A stretch of 64,000 nt of DNA from Cyathus striatus. Taxonomy: Eukaryota > Basidiomycota > Agaricomycetes > Agaricales > Nidulariaceae. The notes under the pieces are model-generated. The model worked only from the letters and a program-made list of their open reading frames with translations. It had not been told where the DNA came from and ran no database searches. Made by a program: the position numbers and the translations under genes. This document shows positions 53,000 to 64,000 of the stretch, piece after piece (position 1 is the stretch's first letter; every line of letters begins with the position of its first letter). The stretch is taken from contig JAOVFP010000005.1 in NCBI GenBank assembly GCA_025738555.1, forward strand, positions 434,001 to 498,000. The letters are read 5' to 3'.

Positions 53000-55900
53000 A
53001 TGTCTGTTGAACGGCGTAACATCGATGGCAAATGGCAATACCTGTGCAAATGTGCTAATCGTTGTGGTGGCGCACGCTCAATGGGAGAAGGGATATGGGT
53101 TGCATATTCAACTTTTAAACAACACAATAATGGGCGATCACAGGCTCAAATTGGACACTACTCAACCAGACTAACACAGTTTCTTGCACAGAGTACTAGT
53201 CCGATCACTACATCCCCTCCAAATTTAAATAATTTAGATAACCATGAGCTGAATCACACTCTGGAAATTGCTGAAAACACAGAGGCAATTCTAAATGAGG
53301 ATACAGTGGATATGCAGACTGATATACAGGGTACTACAGATGAACAAGTATTGGAGACAGCCAATGACCATGATGATATGCCAGTTGACAATTTTGTATG
53401 TTATCTCAATTAAATAAACAGAATATGCACATATTTACTCACAAACTATTATTAGGAACATGAAACAGAAGATAATATTAACAGTGCTAAAGTAAATGAG
53501 ATGCAGTTCCAAGCACTGCATACAGAGCCTACTGATCTGAATGAGAGCATAAATACCATGGGAAATATGGGAAATACAGAAGAACACCCTGCAGAAACTC
53601 CAACTCCAAATTTTACACCAGTAATAGATGATATCAATATATCACTTGACTTCATACAAGCATTGGAGAATGCATCACTTGATAATGAAAATGAAGCTCT
53701 GGATAAAGATGTACTTTTAAATATAAGAAACCCTCCTCAAGAGCAACTTCACCTCAATGATGCCAATCAACGTCTCTCTTTGGACCTTTTTCTTGCTATT
53801 GGAAATGCTTCTGAAGAAACTTACAATTCAGTTAGAAAGGCAATTATGAAGTGCCATCCTGAAGATGAAATATTGTCATTTTATAAAGTAAAGAAACTTG
53901 TAACTGAACTCACTGGAATATCTCCATTAGTACATGACATGTGTATAAATTCATGCATGGGATACACAGGACCTTTTGCATCAAAAACTTCTTGTCATTA
54001 TTGCTCAGAAGACCGTTATCATATTCAACGGAACAAAAAAATTGCATGTAAACAATTTAATACAATTCCACTAGCAACACAGCTACAAGCACTTTGGAGA
54101 ACACCAGAAAATGCAAGAAATCTTCGTTATAGAGAGACATACACAGAAAGTATACTTTCTGAATTAAGCAAAAATGATGGTATGCGGAAGAAGAACTCAA
54201 TATATCATGATTTCTTTGATGGAACTGATTACCTAGATGCTGTAAATGATAAGCGTATAAAATCAGGTGATATGACTCTTCTACTCTCAATTGATGGTGC
54301 ACAGCTCTATCGTAATAAAGTATCTGAATGCTGGATCTATATCTGGATAGTTTTAGATCACCCACCAGATATTCGGTATAAGAAACGACATGTTATTATT
54401 GGTGGATTTATACCTGGTCCAAACAAACCAAAGAATATTGATAGCTTTATTTTTCCTGGAGTGCATCATCTTGCTGCACTTCAAAAAGAAGGACTCAAAA
54501 TATGGGATGCTGATAGAAATACCAATTTTATTTCTCATCCTTTTTTTGCACTTGCAACTGCTGATGGACCTGCTATGGCATGTATAAATGGCTTTGTAGG
54601 ACATCAAGGAAGAGTTCATTGTCGATTACACTGCCCATTAAATGGCCGACATAAGCCAAATAGTTCTCAATATTATCCACTTCTACAGAAACCAACTGGA
54701 TATACAGTGGCAAATTGTGATCATGATGATGTAAACTTGAGGAATTTGCTTGAAGAATTTACTTCCACTGAATCTGTTAAACTATATGAAGAAAGTCTTG
54801 ATTTTGTCAAAAAATCATTAAATCCAACAGATTACAAGAAACGTCGACTTACAACAGGTATCTGTAAACCAACAATATTGAGTGGATTAAATCCTATGCA
54901 TAGACTTGCAGTACCACTTTGTTTTCCTCTTGATCTAATGCATCTTCCTGCACTGAATTTACCAGATTTATTTATTCCATTGTGGAGAGGTACATTTGAG
55001 TGTGACAGAACAGATTCTCGTAGCACATGGGAGTGGGCTGTCCTAACAGGTGACACATGGAAACAGCATGGAAAGGAAGTGGCTGATATTTCCCCATATA
55101 TACCTGGAAGTTTTGATAGGCCACCTCGAAATCCTGCAGAAAAAATAAACAGTGGATATAAAGCCTGGGAATTCCTTCTTTATTTCTTTGGTCTTGGACC
55201 TTGTTTATTCTATGGACTTTTACCAGATATATACTATGTTAACTACACTAAATGTGTACGAGGAATCTTGATCTTACTCCAGGAAAATATCTCACTTCAT
55301 GAATTGAAAAAGTCTAATGAGTTGCTTATTTCATTTATAAATCAATTTGAAGATATATATATTCAGCGGCGTACTGATCGGATTCATATGGCTAGACCTT
55401 CCATGCATGCAATTGCTCACATAGCATGTGAAACTGATCGAGTAGGCCCAGGAATAATATACTCTCAATGGACAATAGAACGAACAATTGGAAATCTAGG
55501 AGAAGAAATGAAACAACATTCAAATCCATTTGCAAATATATCAGAAAGGGGCCTGCGTCGCTGTCAAATTAATGCTATAAAAGCATTAATTCCAGATATT
55601 GAGCCTGACACATCAAAAAAAAAAGGATCAGGGGACTTTGGTGATGGTTATGTTTTGCTTACGGCTACAGATAATGCTCCTCGTCCTGTTCGCATGTGTG
55701 AACAAGTTGCTTTACAGAGGTATCTTGAGAATTCTGGTGAACCTCAATCCAATTCATGGGAAGCATCTGTTACAAGATGGGCAAGACTTAAACTTCCAAA
55801 TAATCAAATAGTCCGTACTCGTTGGAAAGAAGAACAAGCTCAAGCAAGAAGACGTTGTGCAAGAAATATTATGGTATGTTTCTACCTGATGTTTACCATG

Positions 55901-56304
55901 TTTAACTATTTCATTAACCATCCAATTCTTATCAGTTTACATTGAATAATAAAACTGGTATTGCAGAAGTGCTATACTTTATGATTTATCTAGTAAAAGA
56001 GCAGCGTAGACCATTGGCCATGGTTTCTTGCTATGGGCAACGCAATCAAGAGATCTACATCAAGTCATCGAAGACATACTGGACTATGCAACATCTTCGT
56101 GACAATGGAATTAGGGTGATTGATATCAAAAATATAAAATCTGTAGTAATGGTGGCACCTGACCCAAGATACTGTTTATTCTTCCATGATGGAACAGAAA
56201 GTGACCGTTGGTTTGTTATGCAAAAGCCAATGCAACGAATATCTGCCCTATTGGATCCTCCAAACACAGATGAATTAGCAGATGGAGAAGATGAAGAGGA
56301 TTAA
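53000..56304 (+). CDS. Tnp2-type (CACTA-like) transposase, intact
   Basis: Exons 53000-53395, 53456-55873 and 55936-56304 have introns of 60 and 62 nt, both phase 0, giving 1060 codons with the stop at 56302. The N-terminus has a cysteine cluster (LCKCANRCGGARS) after MSVERRNIDGKWQY; residues ~60-250 are acidic and low in structure. A second cysteine pair lies in KTSCHYCSEDRYH. The catalytic region follows: TLLLSIDGAQLYRNK, CWIYIWIVLDHPPDIRYKK, HVIIGGFIPGPNKPKN and FALATADGPAMACINGFVGH, then HCRLHCPLNGRHKP and CFPLDLMHLPALNLPDL, which matches the Tnp2/Transposase_21 family of mushrooms. It ends with a conserved WERTIGN-like part (SQWTIERTIGNLGEEM) and an acidic tail. No stop, frameshift or lost residue was seen, in contrast to every other element here. 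Terminal repeats were not found, so whether the whole element is mobile is open. Confidence 0.9.
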
Positions 56305-56796
56305 CAGATTAATAGGAAAGTACTTTTCATTTACATTATGCACAATTATATCTTTCTGCATAATTAGTTATTCATGTCACTCTGTCTGGTTAAAAATAAA
56401 AAAAGTTTTACTTTTCAACTTTTATGTGCACTCTCCCATAGTCACTTTTTCTCACTACACTCCATCTGAGTCTCAGTTCATTTAATTAGTCCATCTTCTT
56501 CATTCTCTCAAGATATACTTTCCTCTTTTAGTGATAGAGAGTAGATACAAGTGTAGTAGTATAAAAGCAAATATAGTAGTGTGTTCATTCTCCATTTCTC
56601 CAGAATTACCTTTGATATTCTGCATATATTCCCTTAGACTCACTTTTGAAAGGCTATTAGCAAGAGTAAGCAGTACTCCCTACTTTGCCCTTTTAGTTAT
56701 ATTCACTTGCTTTTTGTTGGTTATAACCAGCTAGTTAGTTACAAATAGCTCAGATAGTAATTACTTACTACTAATGCATATTGTTTGAGTGTGAAG
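56305..56796. other. 3' flank of the Tnp2 gene
   Basis: AT- and pyrimidine-rich, no gene. It may contain the right end of the Tnp2 transposon, which I could not define. Confidence 0.3.
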
Positions 56797-58066
56797 CACA
56801 TGGCAGTGTAATTTACTAGTTCTGAGCATGCCAAAGGGGCATGGTAAACATATGCAAACACCATTAGTAGCTTAAAGCGGACATGATTTTTACAAGTCAA
56901 TAACTTTGTTTGGATTTATTCCTAAGCTACATCATATAGCTAAACATATTAATGACATGTATATCTCTACTCTGAATGTACATTTGAGACCAGTGAATAT
57001 GTGGTAAGCACATGGCAGTGTGATTTACTAGTTCTGAGTGTGCCAAAGTGCATGGTAAACATATGTAAACACCATTAGTAGCTTGAAGCAGACATGATTT
57101 TACAGGTCAATAACTTTGTTTGGATTTATTCCTAAGCTACATTATATAGCTAAATGTATTAAGAATGCATATATCTATTCTCTGCACATACATCCAAGAC
57201 CAGTGAGTATGTGGTAAGTACACAGAAGTGTGTTTTACTAGTTCTGAGTGTGCCATAGGGTGATGAACATATGGAAACACCATCAGCAACTGAACAAAAT
57301 AAAAATTTTATTGGTGATTAACTCTGTTTGATTCAAATAACAAGCTTGAATACATAGCATGACTATAGTGGCATCTCAGAGGGAAATCACCACAAATTGG
57401 AAAAAGAATGAAAGTGACACTTGTGTCATAGTACATCAGGTACATTCCATGTTACAGTGTACTACAAGTCTTCTGTACACTTATGAGCTATTTCACCAGT
57501 TATTATTGTCATCACTCTCATCTTCATCAGAAGTAAAAACCACTTCAAACTCTAGGAGATTATTTCTTATAAGCTACATACATACTATGATTTTGATTTT
57601 TGTACAGTGACCCTCACTACTTACCATATAATGCTAACTGTACCTTCAAAGTTTATTGGTTTTTATATTCATGGTACTTATTTAGCTATATGATGTATCT
57701 TAGAAATAAATCCAAACAAAGTTATTGACTTGTAAAAATCATGTCCGCTTTAAGCTACTAATGGTGTTTACATATGTTTACCATGCCCCTTTGGCATGCT
57801 CAGAACTAGTAAATCACACTGCCATGTGCTTACCACATACTCACTGGTCTCAAATGTACATTCAGAGTAGAGATATACATGTCATTAATATGTTTAGCTA
57901 TATGATGTAGCTTAGAAATAAATCCAAACAAAGTTATTGACCTGTAAACATCATGTCCACTTCAAACTACTGATGGTGTTTACATATGTTTATCATGTCC
58001 ATTTGGTGCACTCAGAGCTAGTGAACCGTGCTACTGTGTATGTACCACATAACACTTCAAAAATCA
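56797..58066. repeat. Foldback repeat of ~210-bp units (three left, two inverted right)
   Basis: Each unit contains CTAGTTCTGAG, then GGTAAACATATG, CACCATTAGTAGCTT, ACATGATTTT, CAATAACTTTGTTTGG and CCTAAGCTACAT. Left copies begin about 56809, 57018 and 57232; inverted copies lie at about 57640-57850 and 57850-58066. The centre (57340-57620) is unique and has an 83-codon frame with no recognised domain. This is a second element-like structure with arms made of tandem repeats, placed directly downstream of the Tnp2 gene. Confidence 0.8.
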
Positions 58067-58448
58067 TGTCAATTTCAGAATCAAATTTTTCTGATTAGAC
58101 AGCTACATGATAACTTCATAGCTTGTATCCTTAGCATGGCACTTTAATTATTAAATTGCTGTTCTCAGTTGTGATATTCTGAAGCACAAGTTTTTATTTA
58201 GCCGATCCTGAGTGTACTAAATAAAACTGAAATCCTGAAACACAAAAATGAGATATCTAACTGAAAAGCCATGATGCTGAATGTTGGAATGCAAAATAAT
58301 TTGATGCATTTGAGCATGGTTGTTAGGCTTTCCATACTAATTTAAATACATTTATGTTGTTATTATGCTGTGTTGAACAATAACTCAGTATGTTACATAT
58401 TTTTGAGCTTTGCATAATTCATGGGTTTGCATGGGTAGTGGGCATTGC
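58067..58448. other. Intergenic, no gene recognised
   Basis: AT-rich spacer between the foldback repeat and the next inverted-repeat element. Confidence 0.3.
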
Positions 58449-58610
58449 TAGGGCTGCACACTGTAACCATTTACATGGTATATGGTATGGTTTGAGGTAT
58501 TTATATATGATGCTTCATCTATTAATAAATTCACTGTACTTAAAACCTGTGCCATATTTCGGTTTGCCATACTTAAATGTCACCATAATCTTATAATCTG
58601 CTCATTTACA

Positions 58611-59693
58611 CTGTGAACCCCACTCTGGTTGGTAATCAATCTGACAATTGCTGAAAATCAATTTTCAACCTGGTGCTGGTTGAGTTTTGGTTGAATTAGG
58701 AACAACCTAAATTATAGGTTGTGCACTATCCTATTCATACTAGCCTACTGTAGGTTGAAATGAAAGTGGAGTAATGATTTCACAACTACTACAATGATGA
58801 AATAGCTCCACTAAACCTCCCACATGCATACTTAGTGAAGACACCACACCACTGCTAACTTAGAATGAACAATCATCGTCCCCTGCCGCTCAACTGCCTG
58901 AAAGCTATCTCAGAACATATCAAGTCTCTGTACAAGAGTTAGAAAGGACCTTATCCACATCAAGTTCCCAGGTATGTCCAACAATCTACTAAGTTATTGG
59001 TCTACTACTGGTACTTTGGTGCTATGCAAAGAACATGGTCATGAGCTCAGTGGAGGTGGAATGTGATATTGTGGTTGCTAGCAAGGTTGTGGTGCTCAGA
59101 GCAATGCATATTATTTGATATTCCAGAGTTGCTGATACTTACTGTTTGTTACAGTATTAGGGAATTCCGGCACAGTAGAGCCTGACAATGAACATTCAAG
59201 AGAGAAAGATGAGAAGGCAGTCATAGAGTCTATCACTGTCATTATGGAAAACAGGAGAGACGAAGTATCAACAGATATTGATGTGGATGAGTTGAAACTA
59301 ACTGGTAAGAGGCTTCTGCACAGTGTTATGTATGATCAATATTGTCAGGCTTCTACTTTTTGTACATTATGTCACATCTGAATAATATCATTGTTTTCTT
59401 ACATTATTTTCAATATATATCATTTCAAATTTCATTCAGCAGAGCAAGGAATATAGGAAAAACAAGTTATGATGGTAATCAGCCTAGTCAAGGTTGAATC
59501 CCACCTGCAGCAGAACAGGAATGTATAGGTTGAAATTTCATGCTTATGGTTGGTAACCAACCTATGAATACATCCTATGTTACTTGCTGACCCCCATCCA
59601 GTGGTTGCTTAAAAACAACCTATCTTAATATCATATTCAACCCAATAAAGGTTGAATTCATTGGTTGACAATCAACCAGATCGACGTTCACAG
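58611..59693. mobile_element. Nested 1.1 kb inverted-repeat element
   Basis: CTGTGAAC at 58611 and the inverted form at 59693, extended imperfectly by TCTGGTTG and a GT-AATCAA/GT-CAACC block. Internally, AGGTTGAAT/ATTCAACC motifs recur near both ends. It contains an exon-like stretch at 59161-59304. Confidence 0.55.
59161..59304 (+). other. Exon-like stretch inside the nested element
   Basis: Preceded by a pyrimidine-rich tract and acceptor (GTTACAGTATTAG) and followed by a strong donor (GTAAGAGG). The open frame between reads EPDNEHSREKDEKAVIESIT and NRRDEVSTDIDVDELKL, hydrophilic and acidic. No partner exon is certain; the next candidate runs into a stop after five codons. Could be an exon of an element gene or captured host sequence. 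Confidence 0.35.
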
Positions 59694-61622
59694 AGATATT
59701 TCATTATTTTCATCATAAATACATTCTGCTATATTATAATATATGTTGGTATGTAAATATACTGTGGATATGTCTGTAAAATTGACTCTTTCGATGACTT
59801 TCTAAGGATTCGGAAATTACCATTTTAATTCCCACGCTCTGAGGAACAGTCAACCTGATAAAGCTATAAAACAGGTCAGAAATGGTTATGATAAAGGCAG
59901 TGAATACACTACCTGAACATTCTGATTTGGCTGTTAATTTGTTATACTTGCTATTCCCCACAAACTTGTTGCTCTTGAATAAACTTTCAATGCAACCAGC
60001 TGTCAATATGAACTCTATGTCTGTTCTCAAGCAGGACATAGGACTGTACACTGTCACCATACAATATGGTTATACAGTACCCATATATATGGACCCGTAA
60101 CCATCCCATTGAGGCTTCAGACGATTCTTGATATGATATGGCTTCAGTATGGTTTTTACCATAAGGAAACCATATGAATACGGCCATATTATGGTCATAT
60201 ACGGTTATATGGTACACCTTGGCAGATTTATGGTTAATATTTAATGTTAAAGAATATTTCATGCTAAAATCAATAGAATTTGTTTCAAATTTGAATAAGT
60301 AGCTGTGCACACTCATATACAACTCACTGGAACATAATTCAATGTTGAACTCGTGGAAATTGACTCATAATTGGACTTGAATACAACACATTTTTTGCCT
60401 TAATCACAGTATGTGTAATTATCAAAACTTGTTGAACACTCCTACCTCAATCGTGGCAAGCTGAAATGGTCATCTATTTTGTTTTATTTGTAGCATTATA
60501 TTATCTATCCAGCCAAAAACACAGAACACTCAAGTTAGGGTAGATAGCACAGCAATATTACTTTGGCTTTACTTATTGTTCTACTTACCACCGGGTACAA
60601 GGCTGCCACTTCATAGTTACTCATTGGAACATGCCACTGGGTTTCGATCCTCTTGTCATAGTATGGCCGCCTGAAAGCATGAATTAAAATAGGAAAAAAA
60701 GGGAATACAGGATGAAAGACTAATTATCCAAGTTCATAGTGGACATGACATTCCAGGCAGTGAGAGTGTCCTCGGCCTGGAGGAGGCTTTATTTATTAGG
60801 GTGTGCAATCAATTTTCTACCTTTTGATGTGTTTGAAACCTGGATAAGGGAAGTTAGGGTGATCAATCAAAAAAGAGAAGTTTCGAGAGGGAGAAAACAG
60901 AACCAAGACCAAACGAACCTTGTATTTGAGGTCACTGGTGAACTTTATGAGATTGAGAGTCTCCCCCATAGATTTTATATTGAGAGGGAAGACCAACAAA
61001 TCCTTCTACAAAATACAACAAAAATTTTAGCATAATGTAGTAATGAAAAGGTGAAGAGGAACAAAATGTACATGATATATGCTGGAAACACTCTGTGCTC
61101 GGACTTGATGGCCTCGCTCAGCACTGTGATCCAATTACTGAAAGCCTTGAGGAGCACTGGCAGAGTGTTGGTCTATAATTTTGCCCCCCAAAACCCTACT
61201 ACCTAAAGGTAGTGGGAATACTCAACAATCTCATTGGAGGTCGACTGACTGTTGACACCAATATCAACCAGTCCCAGAATAAGCTAACTAAAACTTGAAT
61301 TTCACAAACTGAGCCGCACATCCAGGCTGTATTTTCAATACTTCCTACTGGATTGATTCCATAGGTGTGATAATTACTTCAACATTGCTTGTAGTAATAT
61401 GCAGAAACCTAAATATTACAGACAGAGTTAATTTACGAAGAAAAAAATTGAAACTATGACCCGTAACCCATATAAATCTGTCCCGTAACCGTAAAACAGT
61501 CTGTACCATTTTTTCGAGCTCAAAAAAATCTTTGATATGGTACAGTTTACGGGCAAACCATAACCATCACATGACTGTAAATATATGGCCGTATACCGTA
61601 TATGGTACGGTGTACAGCCCTA

Positions 61623-62751
61623 GCCAACATACATTTTTGTTACTTATTTCCTACTGTATACAGTTGTGGGATGAGAAGTTTTGTTCAAGGGAAACTAGGG
61701 TTTTAGCAAGTGCAACTGTGTCCATCAGTCACTGGTGGCTTCAAAGCAAGGGGATAGGTCTTGATAATATGCTTGAGATAAGTCTGAAAGGATTAGACTT
61801 TGAGTTTTGATATATGAGTGAGAGAGTGAATACTTGAGAGTGTTATTGAGGGGAGTGTTGAACCAAGGGTACTCTTCTTGAGCTAATAGACCCTTGTTGA
61901 GCCATGGAGAATGGATGAAATGGATATGAACTGTTGTATTCAACTGAGGAAAGAAGTGTAAGTACAGGGGGGTTTATATACATAAAATACCTAATGAGTC
62001 ATGTAAAATTTCGACAGTAAAATAGTTTAAATAAAAGCATAGTGTTTGTATGAGTGCATATGGCAATGGTGTGATAGAGCTGTTGCGTTTTGGTTCCATC
62101 ATTTCAATATGCTTTCGAGGTGTAGTGCCGTGCTTGCCAGATCAACGGTGTTTGGAATTGAGGGTGTTTGTTCTTAGGGTTGCTGAATAAGTGAATCACG
62201 TGACCCAACGTTTGACTTTGCTTCGGCATCTTCATTTGGGTCAACTTTGAACTTCTGCTTCACTTACTCATTGCTTCTCTTTTGATATTACAAAGTATTT
62301 GTATCGAATGGTTAGTAAGTATTATATTTATTGTATTGATGATGTCTTTTACTCCATACTGATCAGTTTCGTGACTGGGCCAGTTAGATTGCCCACACAG
62401 TATATGGTTACACACAGCCATAAATTACGCCATCCGTACCGTCTAGTCCTTCACTGAACTCACTTATGGTATGGTTACAGGTTGACCATAGCTGTAGTCT
62501 TATTTTTATATTTATTATTGTGCATAGATTCAAGAACACAAGTCCAAAACCATTTATAACATCCGTAATAAGATAAGGGTGTCCTTGTATGTAATTCAGT
62601 ATCGCGAAATATATTACTGAAATGGGTCTAGTACAAACTAAATAATTGAGTAGTTGACTATTATTACGTTTCTTAACAAACTCAAAAACATCGTACGACA
62701 AGTTAGCCTGCTCTTGTCCGCTTTCCATGTCACTTCCTTAACCATTCCACC
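61623..62751. other. Intergenic, upstream of the last gene
   Basis: AT-rich to 62300. A minus frame at 62408-62728 lies where the promoter of the gene at 62752 is expected and is probably not coding. No clear TATA was assigned. Confidence 0.3.
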
Positions 62752-64000
62752 ATGGACATGAACAGGCCACTGGACCAGTTACTTCCCCGGCAGTACAATG
62801 GGGTTCACGACTACTCTATACACACAACGCTTCCAGTTCCTCGACCCTCTGATTCGCTCCATGGATTATCAACTCTATTTTCTCCTGACCCTCTACTATG
62901 GCAAAGTCGTGATCCTACTCCTCACATTCAACCTTCCCCATTGCCAGGATGTCTACCTCTGAGTGATACCGATGTGTTGAAGGAAGGGTATGTGAAGCTG
63001 AAAGACCAGTTCCAGCTCATACAGCAAGAAAATGCGGCGTTGAGGGCACAGGTCTCGACTATGAGGTATGTCATATTTCTAATATATTATTGGAAATGGG
63101 TTAATCTTAATTTAGGGAGGCATACCAGACACTAACAGCTGCCGTTCCACAGCTCCTGTCTACATCCGGAAGTCTCTTTAATGATGGTTCCCTTTCGTCC
63201 GTTCGTTCGCCAAGTTTGGCTCCAGCTACTGTAATCCAGCCATCCCTGCCAGCCATCTCCACCCCACTTCCAATCCTAACCCAGGAAGACTTCCCACTGG
63301 TCAAATACTGGCGTCGCTCTAACTGGTTCAAGGTGAAGAAGATTATGGATGCCACATCGAAAGCTGCCAAACGGAAGCGAGGGGCTGTTGCACTATCGCA
63401 AGGCATCAATGTTTCTATGAAGTACGTGGAACGTTCCGACGGCAGTATTGTGGATGGATATTATGCGCAAAGCATTCGGGAAGCTGCAAATACAATCTTC
63501 TTTGCTTTAAAGGAGAGGAGAATGGCACCGGAGAAGTGGGGACAAGCATCGTTTGAGGCTGTAGCTTTCTACCGACATCAACTTGAGGGCCAGTTTTACG
63601 AGCTACGGCTGTGCGAGTTGCACTGGAAATCGAAACAAGTGGCTACGCTGAACTACCCTACATGGAGCTCGACTTATCTTCACAAGGATTCTGTGGACAT
63701 GTCGCAGTGCCATACAGACAAGCATGACCTGAATAACCCGGAAGACAATGGCGAGCACACTGGACCACATCCCAAACGTGCAAGAACCCAAAATAACACA
63801 ACCAAGGTTTGTGCTCCTTATGCACAATGCGCTCCCAACTCACTATCCCCTTAGAATTCCACTCACCCCAACGGCGTAAGCCCACCACTTATAGTTGTAA
63901 CTGGTGCAACTGAAGTCACAGCCGCTGCCAATGTCAATGTGGTGGTGGCCTCGCCCAAGATTACTATGAAACGTTCACTGTACGTTGGAAAATCTTTTAC
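62752..64000 (+). CDS. Agaricomycete protein of unknown function, 3' end outside window
   Basis: Start ATG at 62752 (MDMNRPLDQLLPRQYN). Exons 62752-63065, 63116-63806 and 63855 to beyond the window; introns of 50 and 48 nt keep phase. Residues ~75-115 form a coiled coil or leucine-zipper-like region (LKEGYVKLKDQFQLIQQENA). The middle holds a conserved mushroom domain: FPLVKYWRRSNWFKVKKI, ALSQGINVSMKYVERSDG, REAANTIFFALKERRMAPEK and FYELRLCELHWKSKQVATLN. I know this pattern from many agaricomycete hypothetical proteins, often in large families, but no function is known to me. A basic stretch (HPKRARTQ) near the second intron could be a nuclear signal. No disabling change is seen. Confidence 0.8.

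Larger units (their letters stand above)
58449..61622. mobile_element. 3.2 kb element with TAGGGCTGYACAC ends and internal nested elements
   Basis: Left end TAGGGCTGCACACTGTAACC; right end, inverted, TAGGGCTGTACACCGTACC. Inside both ends lie chains of CCATATATGG/CCGTATACGG-type half-palindromes (58470-58500, 61440-61610). The same kind of motifs recur at 60046-60240, perhaps another nested copy. Ends of the type TAGGG.TG.ACACGG occur in hAT MITEs, but no 8-bp duplication is visible. Interior frames 59882-60100 and 60739-61035 carry no recognised domain. Confidence 0.5.

Noticed and set aside
54057..54619. Minus-strand frames inside the Tnp2 gene
   Set aside because: They lie antisense within a clearly coding exon and have no independent support.

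Overview
The window looks like nuclear DNA of an agaricomycete (mushroom-forming) basidiomycete. The evidence is short introns of about 49-63 nt with GT..AG borders, two genes of the fungal DUF6533 membrane-protein type, a Urc1-type GTP cyclohydrolase II, a fungal RNase T2 fragment, and transposon families common in such genomes: a chromodomain Ty3/gypsy element, hAT, a Tnp2 transposase and many short inverted-repeat elements. No rRNA, tRNA or CRISPR array was recognised. The window is mostly transposon debris with a few host genes between.

Layout. 1-6201: 3' part of a chromodomain Ty3/gypsy retrotransposon, split inside its RNase H region by a 3.3 kb foldback element with a 9-bp target duplication. 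6.3-9.4 kb: small inverted-repeat elements. 9.4-10.5 kb: a seven-exon gene for a single-pass membrane protein. 10.9-14.9 kb: gene remnants and a Harbinger-like MITE. 15.1-16.7 kb: a multi-exon DUF6533 gene (minus strand). 16.8-21.1 kb: gene remnants and a dispersed repeat. 21.1-25.6 kb: a 4.5 kb inverted-repeat element that interrupts a copy of that repeat; a second copy near 35.6 kb shows the uninterrupted state. 26.5-32.3 kb: two more inverted-repeat structures, one with a decayed gene. 32.5-33.7 kb: a second, apparently decayed DUF6533 gene. 37.5-39.7 kb and 45.9-49.0 kb: two related decayed hAT transposases in opposite orientation, the second split by a 1.1 kb element. 44.75-45.37 kb: a solo LTR. 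49.7-50.6 kb: Urc1-like gene, apparently without its N-terminus. 50.8-51.9 kb: 3' half of an RNase T2 gene. 53.0-56.3 kb: an intact three-exon Tnp2-type transposase of 1060 codons. 56.8-58.1 kb: a foldback repeat. 58.4-61.6 kb: nested inverted-repeat elements. 62.75 kb to the end: a host-like gene of unknown function running off the window.

Three themes recur. First, in the gypsy element and the hAT copies all the premature stops I found are TGA; where the two hAT copies can be aligned, the other copy shows arginine or another codon explained by change at a CpG, so CpG-to-TpG decay (RIP-like or methylation-driven) is the likely cause. Second, several non-coding elements share one design: long inverted arms built from tandem repeats. 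Third, the Tnp2 gene stands out because it has no disabling change, so it may be a recent arrival.
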